NCBI GenBank assembly: GCA_964406605.1
Contig: CAYOSF010000017.1
Span: 1 to 64,000, forward strand
Direction: 5' to 3'
DNA length: 64,000 bases
DNA from: CAYOSF01 sp964406605
Lineage (GTDB): Bacteria > Chloroflexota > Dehalococcoidia > DSTF01 > RBG-16-68-14
Under the pieces are notes generated by a model. It was not told the DNA's origin. It made no database searches and was given only the letters and a program-made list of their open reading frames with translations. The translations under genes and the position numbers were made by a program. This document shows positions 17,217-24,445 of the stretch, in pieces (the stretch's first letter is position 1; every line of letters starts with the position of its first letter).

Positions 17217-18085
17217 AGCTCGAGCTCTCCCGCAACGTCGCGGCCGGCCTCCACGTCGGCGATGAACTCGGTCACGGCGCGGACGAAGGCGTCCATGCGC
17301 CACTCCGGCGATGCATGCCCGCACCGTCTGACCAGGACGTAGCGAGAGCCATCGATCAGCCGGCGATCGCGCTGCCCGCAGGCCAGGAAGTCGTCCCACT
17401 CGCCCACGAGGATCAAAGAAGGCACCTGCACGCCGCGGATGCGATCGGTCAGGTCCGGCCGGAGGCGCAGTGCGCGACTGGTGTTCTGGAACTGCGCCAG
17501 GGACATCCTCGTGAGGCGGTCCCGCTCGTTGCGCTCCCGTTCTTCCGCCGGTATCGGGTGCTCGTTGTAGTGTGGATCGCGGTTCCGGCTGCCCTGGATG
17601 CGCCGTTCGGCCAGCTCCGCCAGGCCTTCCTCCTCCGCCACCCGCTCCATCACCTCCAGGAAGGTCTGCATGTCGTGCTCCCACTGACCCCCCGGCCCTT
17701 CGTCGTTGCCGTTTCCGGCTGTGCTGTCGCAGATGAGGAGGGAACGGGTGCGCTCTGGGAAGTCGACGGCGAACTGGGCGGAGATCATGCCTCCTTGCGA
17801 CACGCCGCCGATGTGCGCCTGCTCGATCTCCAGGGCGTCCAGCAAGGACCGCAGGTCTTGGGCGTATGTGGGCATCGAGTACGCGTCGGGGTCGTCCGGC
17901 GCGCTCGTGCCGCCGTGGCCGCGGACGTCGTAGAGCAGAAGGCGGAGGTGCCCCGCGAGCGCGTCCAGGACTCCCGGAGGCCAGCAGTCGGTCGGGCCCA
18001 GCCAGCCGTGGCTGAGAGCGAGCAATGGGCCGGAGCCCATCAGATCGTACTGGATGTCGATGCCGTTGGCGTGCGCGGTGGGCAT
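17213..18085 (-). CDS. Alpha/beta hydrolase
   Basis: 290 aa, alpha/beta-hydrolase fold. LSHGWLGPTDCW contributes the oxyanion region, LLLYDVRGHGGTSAPDD is the strand-4/loop motif, the nucleophile elbow is GGVSQGGM, the acid is in LILVGEWDD and the base in RRCGHASPEW. Resembles 3-oxoadipate enol-lactonase and related esterases. Its C-terminal end (ADVEAGRDVAGELEL) resembles that of the second hydrolase (GDVDAGRPVAGREER), suggesting local duplication. Confidence 0.85.
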   Translation of the reverse strand: MPTAHANGIDIQYDLMGSGPLLALSHGWLGPTDCWPPGVLDALAGHLRLLLYDVRGHGGTSAPDDPDAYSMPTYAQDLRSLLDALEIEQAHIGGVSQGGMISAQFAVDFPERTRSLLICDSTAGNGNDEGPGGQWEHDMQTFLEVMERVAEEEGLAELAERRIQGSRNRDPHYNEHPIPAEERERNERDRLTRMSLAQFQNTSRALRLRPDLTDRIRGVQVPSLILVGEWDDFLACGQRDRRLIDGSRYVLVRRCGHASPEWRMDAFVRAVTEFIADVEAGRDVAGELEL

Positions 18086-18097
18086 GGACCGGCTCCT

Positions 18098-18439
18098 CTA
18101 TGGTGCCCGATACTGCGTCGGGCTGAGAACGCGGGCGTGGGTTGACTCCGTCAGGGCCTGCCTATTGACAACCGCCTCGGCGGCCCTTTGCCACAGCTCC
18201 GGGTCGACGCCCTCGGGCGGGGGACCTGACCAGGTGCGGGTGCGCTCCCACATCGCCAGGTCCTCGTAGCGGGTGAGTAAGATCACCTCGTTGCCCTCGC
18301 CGATAATGGTGGTCCAGAGGCCGATGATCTTGGCCCCCGCCGCCTCATAGGCGGGCCAGATGTCGTTGTGCGATAGGTCCTGGAACTCGCGCCACGTGCC
18401 GGGCTTGATCTTCCAAGTGCGTAGCACGTATACGGGCAT
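18098..18439 (-). CDS. NIPSNAP-like small protein (dimeric alpha-beta barrel)
   Basis: 113 aa from ATG 18439 with GAGAGGA upstream. MPVYVLRTWKIKPG and EVILLTRYEDLAMWERTR are typical of NIPSNAP/EthD-like dimeric alpha/beta-barrel proteins. It sits between the two alpha/beta hydrolases, with gaps of 1 and 12 bases. In such operons these small barrels may be accessory to or act as cofactor-free oxygenases or isomerases; here the role is unknown. Confidence 0.65.
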   Translation of the reverse strand: MPVYVLRTWKIKPGTWREFQDLSHNDIWPAYEAAGAKIIGLWTTIIGEGNEVILLTRYEDLAMWERTRTWSGPPPEGVDPELWQRAAEAVVNRQALTESTHARVLSPTQYRAP

Positions 18440-18440
18440 G

Positions 18441-19298
18441 CTAGCGTTCCTCTCTGCCTGCGACCGGCCGTCCTGCATCGACATCGCCGAGGAAGTCGAG
18501 AACAGCGCTTGTGAACGCCTCCGGTTTCCAGAGACAGGTGCCGTGGCTGGAGCCCTTGATTAGGGTGAAGCGGGATTCGGGCAGCCGTTCCTTCATCTGC
18601 TCGCTCGGGCCGCGCAGGACGTCCAGGTCACCCACCAGCATCAGCGTGGGCGCGGTGATCTCCGACAGTCGCTCTAGGACGCTCTCCTGCTGGGCCATCG
18701 CGCGGTCCGCTCCCAGAAAGCCGTCGACGCTCATGTCTTCGAGACGGGCCATATGGCGCTGCACGCCCGCCGGCAGGTCTTCCGGTCGGGCAAAACCCAT
18801 CGCCTCCGCAAGCTGGGCGTAGATGTTGCGCATCACGGCTGCCGCCCCCTCCTTACGGACGGTCGCTTCGATGGCCTGGCGGTTCTCCAGCCGCTGGGCG
18901 TGCTCGGACCGGTCGATGCCGCCTACACCTGCGGCCGTATCGGTTAGGAGGAGGGCCGCTGTCATCTCGGGATGCCTGAGGGCGAAGCGCATGGCGATCA
19001 TGCCGCCCATGGAAAGGCCGCCGATGTACGCCTGCTCTATGCCTAAGTGCTGCATAAGGGCTCGCTGGTCCTCGACGAACGTATCGAGCGTGTAGCCGGG
19101 GTCGTCCGCGGGAGGCGCGTCCGACTCCCCGTGGCCGCGCGCATCGTAGACGACGACCCGGTATCGCTCCGAGAAGGGGCCGATCTGTTTGTCCCACATC
19201 TCCTTCGACGCCGTGTAGCCGTGGGCGAGGACGAGTGGCTTGCCCTGGCCGTGAACCTCGTAGGCCAGCTCGACGCCGTTGACTCTTGCTTTCGGCAT
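18441..19298 (-). CDS. Alpha/beta hydrolase, paralogue of the 17213-18085 product
   Basis: 285 aa. LVLAHGYTASKEMWDKQ, VVVYDARGHGESDAPP, nucleophile elbow GGLSMGGM, acid in TLMLVGDLDVLRGP and base in IKGSSHGTCLW. Same family as the adjacent hydrolase, with similar end sequence. Separated by one base from the NIPSNAP-like gene and by 21 bases from the M16 peptidase upstream. Substrate unknown. Confidence 0.85.
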   Translation of the reverse strand: MPKARVNGVELAYEVHGQGKPLVLAHGYTASKEMWDKQIGPFSERYRVVVYDARGHGESDAPPADDPGYTLDTFVEDQRALMQHLGIEQAYIGGLSMGGMIAMRFALRHPEMTAALLLTDTAAGVGGIDRSEHAQRLENRQAIEATVRKEGAAAVMRNIYAQLAEAMGFARPEDLPAGVQRHMARLEDMSVDGFLGADRAMAQQESVLERLSEITAPTLMLVGDLDVLRGPSEQMKERLPESRFTLIKGSSHGTCLWKPEAFTSAVLDFLGDVDAGRPVAGREER

Positions 19299-19319
19299 AC
19301 GCTTCTCTTGGGTCGTTGG

Positions 19320-20594
19320 CTACGCCGCCAGAGCGTCCCTGAGCTCCTTCTCGTCGGCCCCGGGGCCAACGAGCGACGCGCAGAGGCCGTCGCTGCGGAA
19401 GAGTCTCTGTGCTACCCGCTGCACGTCTTCCGCTGTCACCGCCTCCAGCTTCGCGACCACGTCCTCGATTGCATCGATCTCACCTACCATGAGGAGTTGT
19501 TCACCGGCCCTCTGGGCCAGGGCCATCGGCGTTTCCAGCCCGAGACGGAAGCTTCCAACGGCGTAGTCGCGAGCCTTGGTCAACTCTTCAGCCGCGACGC
19601 GCTCCTCTGCCAGCTTCATCAGCTCCGCCTTGATCACTGTGGTGGTTTCGGCCACGTTCTCGGGGCTGACGCCGGCGCTGATACTCAGCACCCCGGTGTC
19701 GTTGAAGCGGCTGATGCCGGACCCGATGGAGTAGGCTAGGCCGCGCCGCTCGCGCACCTCCTTGAAGAGACGCGAGCTCATGCCGCGGCCCAGGATCGTA
19801 TTCAGGATCAGGGCCGCGTAGCGGTCCTGGTCGGTACGGGAGACCGCGCGCACGCTGATACCGAGATTGCTCTGGGCGATGTCACGGGCTTCGACGATCA
19901 CGTTGCGCGGCGGAGTGCCGTCACGGGCGGGCTCCACGGAGGGCGCCGACTCGCCGGCCATTTCGCCGAAGAGCTTGCGCGCCTCCGCCACCACCTCGCC
20001 GTGCGTCGTGTTGCCGGCCACGCTCACCACCATGTTCTTTGGCACGTACCAGGTGCGGATGTGGCGCAGGAAGTCGTCCCGAGTGATCTCCTGGACGGTC
20101 TCCACCGTGCCGGCCACGGGCCAGCCCAGCGGTTGGTCCCCGAAGCATGCCTGGGAGAGTAGACGGCCGGCCCAGGCAGCGGGCTGATCGTAGGCTCGGC
20201 GGATCTCCTGCTGCACCACGGTCCGCTCTCGGTCTACCTCCTCGCTGTCGATGAGGGAGCCCTGCATCATGTCCGCCAGGACGTCCATGGCCAGCGATAG
20301 CTTGTCGAACGGCACGTGGTCCCAGTAGCAGGTGAACTCTTGACTGGTGTAGGCGTTGAGACCGCCACCGGCCCCCTCGATCGCTTCGGCAATGGCGATG
20401 GCGGAGGGACGGCGCTCGGTGCCCTTGAACATCATGTGTTCCAAGTAGTGGGAGAGGCCGTTGGTCCTGCGTTCCTCCGCCCTGGAGCCGACCCCTGCGA
20501 ATACGTTTACGCTCACCGACTGGGCCGTCGGCACGGGCGTGGTCACCACCCGCAGTCCGCGCTCGAGCGTCTCGATCTCCCAGGTAGCCGTCAT
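19320..20594 (-). CDS. M16-family zinc metallopeptidase
   Basis: 424 aa, single-chain M16B/PqqL-like length. The inverted zinc motif HxxEH is H49-Y-L-E52-H53, followed about 75 residues later by VVQQEIRR with the third ligand. The second half has the inactive-domain motifs SNLGISVRAVS, LNTILGRGMSSRLFKEVRE and RGLAYSIGS. Homologues degrade signal or transit-type peptides, or act in peptide maturation. ATG 20594 follows GGAGATGCG; upstream frame is not used. First gene of the minus-strand cluster. Confidence 0.92.
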   Translation of the reverse strand: MTATWEIETLERGLRVVTTPVPTAQSVSVNVFAGVGSRAEERRTNGLSHYLEHMMFKGTERRPSAIAIAEAIEGAGGGLNAYTSQEFTCYWDHVPFDKLSLAMDVLADMMQGSLIDSEEVDRERTVVQQEIRRAYDQPAAWAGRLLSQACFGDQPLGWPVAGTVETVQEITRDDFLRHIRTWYVPKNMVVSVAGNTTHGEVVAEARKLFGEMAGESAPSVEPARDGTPPRNVIVEARDIAQSNLGISVRAVSRTDQDRYAALILNTILGRGMSSRLFKEVRERRGLAYSIGSGISRFNDTGVLSISAGVSPENVAETTTVIKAELMKLAEERVAAEELTKARDYAVGSFRLGLETPMALAQRAGEQLLMVGEIDAIEDVVAKLEAVTAEDVQRVAQRLFRSDGLCASLVGPGADEKELRDALAA

Positions 20595-20670
20595 CGCATC
20601 TCCGCTGCAGAACGCGCCGCAGAGGCCCCGCGTTCTTGTTGCGCGGCGGGGAGGTCGCGTCCGAACAGCC

Positions 20671-20700
20671 ATTATAGGTCATCGAGGCCCGCCGGCCCAA
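20671..20700 (-). promoter_or_regulatory. Promoter for the M16 peptidase cluster
   Basis: On the minus strand, TTGGGC (plus 20695-20700), 18-base spacer and a perfect TATAAT (plus 20671-20676), 77 bases before the ATG at 20594. Probably drives the cluster down to the sulfatase. Confidence 0.6.
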
Positions 20701-20773
20701 CGCGCGTGGTGAGACTCGTGCCGGCGCGGCCGGCTTCGCCTGGTCGTGGCATGCGCCCTCGGGAACAATTTCG

Positions 20774-20779
20774 TATAAT
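20774..20779 (+). promoter_or_regulatory. -10 box TATAAT upstream of the AOR gene
   Basis: Perfect TATAAT 85 bases before the AOR start, with no good -35 at 16-18 bases. May need an activator. Confidence 0.4.
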
Positions 20780-20864
20780 GATGCTCCGTGGGCCGGATCA
20801 TGGGCGGTCGCTGTTCGCGGGTCGGCCGGGGGATGGAGACGAGTATCGCACAAAGGAGTGAGTC

Positions 20865-22721
20865 ATGCTGAACGATGCCCTCAACGGCAAGATCCTGAAC
20901 GTCAACGTCAGCTCCGGCGTGGCCGAGGCCGAGCAGATCCCGGAGGAGACGTATCGTGCCTATCTGGGCGGGTATGGGTTGGGCGCCCGGCTGCTCTTCG
21001 ATCGGATTCCTCAGGGAGCGGATCCTCTTGGCCCCGACAACGTTCTGGGGATCATGCCGGGCTTGCTCACGGGCACGGCCCTGTTCGGCAGCCGATTCCA
21101 GGTGGTGGCCAAGTCGCCCAAGAACGGCGGCTGGGGCGACGCCAACTGCGGCGGTGATTTCGGCCCCGTTCTGAAGCACGCCGGTTGGGATGGCATCCTT
21201 CTTGCGGGGCAGTCCGAGAAGCCGGTCTACGTCCTCATCCAGGACGACCAGGTGGAGATCAAGGACGCGGCCGACCTCTGGGGCATGATGGCCATCGATG
21301 TCGAACAGACGCTCAAGGAGCGCCATGGCAAGAAGGCGAGCGTCGCCTGCATCGGCCCGGCGGGCGAGAACCTATCGCTCATGGCCGGCGTCTGCAACGA
21401 GTACGGCCGCCTGGCCGGGCGCAGCGGGGTGGGCGCTGTGATGGGTTCCAAGAAGGTGAAGGCGGTCGTCTGTGTCGCCTCCCGGAGCATCCTCGCTGGC
21501 GACAACGAAGAAGTGCGCAAGATGGTGCGCCAGTCGCTCGACGAATTCATCGGGCCCATCGCTGATTTCTTCCGGAAGAACGGCACCACGGGGATCACCG
21601 CCGGTTCGGCCATGTCCGGCGACTCGCCCGTCAAGAACTGGGGAGGCGCCGGGGCAGCCGATTTCCCGGAGGCGCCTCAGCTCGCCATCGACAAGTTCAA
21701 CGAGAAGATGGAGAAGACCTACGGCTGCTGGCACTGCCCGATGGGATGCGGCGCCGAGAGCAAGGAGTCCACAAACTCGAAGTACCCGTACCCGAAGGGC
21801 ACGCACCGCGCCGAGTACGAGACCGCCTGCTCCTTCGGGACCATGATGCTCAGCGCCGACATCGACGCGCTGCAGTACGCGAACCATCTCTGCAACCAGT
21901 ACGGTCTCGACACCATCGCGGCGGGCGCTACCGTGGCATTCGCCATGGAGTGCTTCGAGAGCGGCCTCATCACGAAGGAGGACACGGACGGCATCGAGCT
22001 CAAGTGGGGGAGCGCGGAGGCGATCATCGATTTCCTGCACAAGATAGGCAGGCGGGAGGGGATCGGAGAGGTCTTCGCGGACGGTGTGAGGCCTGCCATG
22101 GAGAAGCTGGGTGAGCGCACCGAGCCGTTCGCGATGGAGGTGGGCGGCGAGGAGCTGCCCATGCACGACGCTAAGCTTCAGCCGGAGTACTACACGACCT
22201 ACAAACTAGACCCTACGCCCGCCCGCCACACGCAGTACGATGGCGGGGCGCGACCGAAGTGGGGCGTCGCACAGCCGATCCGCGACCCCAAGGTGTACGA
22301 GGGGCGCGGCGAGTTCCACAAGGGCGCATCGCATTACATGCACGTCGTGAACTCCACCGGCACGTGCATGTTCGTCATGATGGTCGCCCCCAACGACCGC
22401 ATGCCGGAGTGGATCAATCTCACCACCGGTTGGGACACGACGCCGGAGGAGATCATCAAGGCGGGCGAGCGGATCGCCAACCTGCGGATGGCCTTCAGCG
22501 TCCGTGAAGGGGACATCGTCACCAAGCGGCGGGTCCCGGACCGGCTGGTGGGCAAGCCGCCGCTCAAGGCGGGCCCGCTGGAGGGCGTCACTCTGGACAC
22601 GGAGACGCTGGAGAAGGAGTATCTTCAAGCGTGCGACTGGGACCTGGAGACGGCCAAGCCCAGCCGCGCCAAGCTGGAGGAGTTGGGCCTCAAGGACGTG
22701 GCGGACGCTATTGGGGCGTAG
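20865..22721 (+). CDS. aor: Aldehyde:ferredoxin oxidoreductase (tungstopterin family)
   Basis: 618 aa, full length. N-terminal domain: GGYGLGARLLFDRIP, SRFQVVAKSPKNGGWGDANCGGDFGP as split motifs. The Fe-S motif is C288-W-H-C291-P-M-G-C295, with C501 (GTCMF) as likely fourth ligand of the [4Fe-4S] cluster; the two pterin-binding regions include DxxxxG/C-type segments around 300-350. Oxidises an aldehyde to the acid with ferredoxin. AAGGAG precedes ATG 20865. A ThiS/MoaD-like gene follows, as beside many AORs, consistent with pterin dithiolene synthesis. Confidence 0.93.
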   Translation: MLNDALNGKILNVNVSSGVAEAEQIPEETYRAYLGGYGLGARLLFDRIPQGADPLGPDNVLGIMPGLLTGTALFGSRFQVVAKSPKNGGWGDANCGGDFGPVLKHAGWDGILLAGQSEKPVYVLIQDDQVEIKDAADLWGMMAIDVEQTLKERHGKKASVACIGPAGENLSLMAGVCNEYGRLAGRSGVGAVMGSKKVKAVVCVASRSILAGDNEEVRKMVRQSLDEFIGPIADFFRKNGTTGITAGSAMSGDSPVKNWGGAGAADFPEAPQLAIDKFNEKMEKTYGCWHCPMGCGAESKESTNSKYPYPKGTHRAEYETACSFGTMMLSADIDALQYANHLCNQYGLDTIAAGATVAFAMECFESGLITKEDTDGIELKWGSAEAIIDFLHKIGRREGIGEVFADGVRPAMEKLGERTEPFAMEVGGEELPMHDAKLQPEYYTTYKLDPTPARHTQYDGGARPKWGVAQPIRDPKVYEGRGEFHKGASHYMHVVNSTGTCMFVMMVAPNDRMPEWINLTTGWDTTPEEIIKAGERIANLRMAFSVREGDIVTKRRVPDRLVGKPPLKAGPLEGVTLDTETLEKEYLQACDWDLETAKPSRAKLEELGLKDVADAIGA

Positions 22722-22746
22722 TCTAGCGGCCTTCCAGGGACTTCCT

Positions 22747-22773
22747 AAGAGCCCGTCCGACGGACGGGCTCTT
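22747..22773 (+). terminator. Terminator after the AOR gene
   Basis: AAGAGCCCGTCCG (22747-22759) and CGGACGGGCTCTT (22761-22773) form a near-perfect palindrome 25 bases after the stop; in RNA about 11 bp would pair around a small loop. Confidence 0.75.
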
Positions 22774-22826
22774 GGTATGCCACGTTGGGAGGACCGCCGA
22801 ATCGGTCCGCGCGGCCGGCATCGATG

Positions 22827-22854
22827 TTGGGACGGGCCGGCCCACCTGTATGCT
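22827..22854 (+). promoter_or_regulatory. Promoter of the MoaD-like gene
   Basis: TTGGGA (22827-22832), 16-base spacer, TATGCT (22849-22854). The ATG follows 14 bases after the -10, so the transcript would have almost no leader and no ribosome-binding site. Confidence 0.5.
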
Positions 22855-22868
22855 ACACTCGGTTGGTC

Positions 22869-23105
22869 ATGATCCGAGTCAAGCTCTACAACGTGCTCGC
22901 CGAGCGCTCTCTTTCGGGCAAGGCCGAGTACGAGGTCCCGTTCGAGGACGGGCTGCGGCCGCTGGACGTCATGCATCGCGAGGGCTTCCGCGGCGAGGAG
23001 GAGGGCTCGATCGTCGTTCTCATCAACGATCGGCAGGCGAGCAGGGAGACGCCGCTGTCGGACGGCGACCGCGTGGAACTCATGATCAACATGGCGGGCG
23101 GCTAG
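22869..23105 (+). CDS. ThiS/MoaD-family sulfur carrier
   Basis: 78 aa with the beta-grasp pattern and the essential C-terminal Gly-Gly (INMAGG). The GG tail is where an E1-like enzyme forms the thiocarboxylate used for molybdopterin/tungstopterin dithiolene or thiazole synthesis. Position directly after the AOR gene favours a pterin role. It follows a terminator and has its own promoter, and seems leaderless. No MoeB/ThiF gene in the window. Confidence 0.8.
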   Translation: MIRVKLYNVLAERSLSGKAEYEVPFEDGLRPLDVMHREGFRGEEEGSIVVLINDRQASRETPLSDGDRVELMINMAGG

Positions 23106-23173
23106 CCGGAGACGAAAGAACCCCGGCCATCACGGGCATTCGATAGACAGGAAGAAAAGGCGCAGACATGACG

Positions 23174-23196
23174 AGGCGGCCCTGGGAGGGCCGCCT
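23174..23196 (+). terminator. Terminator after the MoaD-like gene
   Basis: AGGCGGCCCT / AGGGCCGCCT with loop GGG, a perfect 10-bp GC-rich stem 68 bases after the stop codon. T-run weak (GTGTCTGTT). Confidence 0.65.
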
Positions 23197-23368
23197 GTGT
23201 CTGTTCCGGGGGTCTCGCGGGGGTGACTGGTTGACTGGTGGCGGTTTGCGATGAACCCTCGGTAGGAGGTCATCTTCAGTATCGTCCATCGGTGTTGTGT
23301 GCCTATAGCACGGGCATCAAAAGATTGTTAAATCTGGGGCCTACGTGTGGGGGGAGGGAAGTGGAGAA

Positions 23369-23939
23369 CTATTGTGCGGGAAGAAAGCAGGCACTCAGGT
23401 AGGCAGCGCCTAGCGGTGTGACGGTCGAGCACTGGCTTGAGAGGTGGCTGGGTAGTCGGTTGACGAACTCCGCGTTCTCGACGCCCTTGTGCAGGCGCAG
23501 GATTTCGGCGACAACTGGAGCGAAGTCGCCGTCGTTGCTCCCCAAGATGGCCGTATCGTACTGGTTGTCGAACGCGAATGAGAGCATGTGGGATGCAATC
23601 TGGACATCCACACCCTTCTCTGTCTGGTAGGCTACCTTGTAGGTGTGTGAGCAATTCGGACACTGCTCGTCGCGCTCTCGATCCGCCAGGCGTCCGAGGT
23701 GAACCGTGAAATGCGGAATCTTGCGGAGTTGGCTCAGGAACTTCTGCTGCGCTGCGTATCGGGCTTGATCGTCTGACTGCCTCACAGGGATGTTGTAGTA
23801 GTGGGCGTGGACAAGACGGCGGCTGGGGGGTACACAGGAGGTCGCAGAATTGCCGAAAATCAATCCTGGCGTGGCCGACAGCTTGTTTTAGTCCGTGGTA
23901 CAGGTTGCTCCCGTCTATGAATACCATGACTCGTTCCAC
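23369..23939 (-). pseudogene. NYN/LabA-type (DUF88) PIN-fold RNase gene, interrupted by a frameshift
   Basis: The beginning MERVMVFIDGSNLYHGLK (with the catalytic Asp of the NYN fold) runs in one frame to about residue 36; the rest, HAHYYNIPVR...VDVQIASHMLSFAF...AILGSNDGDFAPVV, continues in the next frame to the stop at 23369. Joined at the run of six G (plus 23825-23830), one base fewer would restore a single protein of about 190 aa. A CPNC pair (residues about 105-108) is extra to the usual fold. Family members are metal-dependent nucleases with RNA targets. Either a real mutation or an assembly/sequencing indel in a homopolymer. Confidence 0.75.
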
Positions 23940-23988
23940 CTTTGCGTACCTCCCCTCAGGATTTCGCTGAGCCTATTGTGTACCCCTC

Positions 23989-24017
23989 TTGACATTTGTC
24001 AAAGACTCGGCCATAAT
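23989..24017 (+). promoter_or_regulatory. Strong isolated promoter
   Basis: TTGACA (23989-23994), 17-base spacer, CATAAT (24012-24017). It faces away from the NYN gene, and no plus-strand gene follows before groEL (minus strand). It seems to serve the hairpin unit at 24024-24105. Confidence 0.7.
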
Positions 24018-24023
24018 ACTATC

Positions 24024-24105
24024 AATGAGCTCCCCGGCATCAGGCATCTGACGCCGGGCTAATTATCTCCCCACCCTCGCCACGGCGACGGTGGGTTTCT
24101 CCTTT
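24024..24105 (+). ncRNA. Candidate small RNA of about 80 nt with two hairpins
   Basis: Starts 7 bases after a consensus-like promoter. Hairpin 1 at 24033-24058 (11-bp stem with one A-C mismatch, loop GCAT), hairpin 2 at 24070-24095 (CCCACC.TCGCC against GGCGA.GGTGGG, one mismatch) followed by TTTCTCCTTT, which together make a terminator. The only open frame is an 8-codon ORF from ATG 24025, located exactly at the predicted start of the transcript. I know no RNA family with this sequence. Confidence 0.5.
24070..24105 (+). terminator. Terminator closing the candidate small RNA
   Basis: 26-nt palindrome with a C-C mismatch, followed by a T-rich tract. See the ncRNA entry. Confidence 0.6.
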
Positions 24106-24394
24106 CAAGCCACCTCTTGCGTGCACGATCTGATTTGTCCGATGGCCCCGCGTCTGAGCTTGGCCACCGCCTCAGCGTGCATTATCAGGATTGAGCACAG
24201 GCAGTGCAAGGTCACCCTAGCTAGGCCCCGGCGGCAGTGCCGGCGAGGGCCTTTCACGCGGGAGCGTACGTGGCGGAGACGGATATCTGCTGTGTTGCGG
24301 GACGCTCTCGTGCCCGGTGTTCCTGCGCGAGTTTGGGCCGGCCGGAACCATGTAGGCTGTTGGTAAGGCCGTGCGCCGATTCGCGACAAACACC
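24106..24394. other. Intergenic stretch without a supported gene
   Basis: Short open frames on both strands (94 aa or less) lack ribosome-binding sites, coding bias and motifs. I see no RNA gene here. Confidence 0.5.
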
Positions 24395-24418
24395 GGGGCC
24401 GCCCTTGCGGACGGCCCC
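24395..24418 (-). terminator. Terminator of groES-groEL
   Basis: GGGGCCGCCC / GGACGGCCCC with a TTGC core (one mismatch), 27 bases after the groEL stop, followed on the minus strand by GGTGTTTGT. Confidence 0.75.
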
Positions 24419-24445
24419 GTGGTCTTACGCCGTACGTGTCTTCGT

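Noticed and set aside
24091..24389. Short ORFs on both strands between the candidate sRNA and groEL
   Set aside because: No ribosome-binding site, atypical composition, overlap with the groEL terminator.
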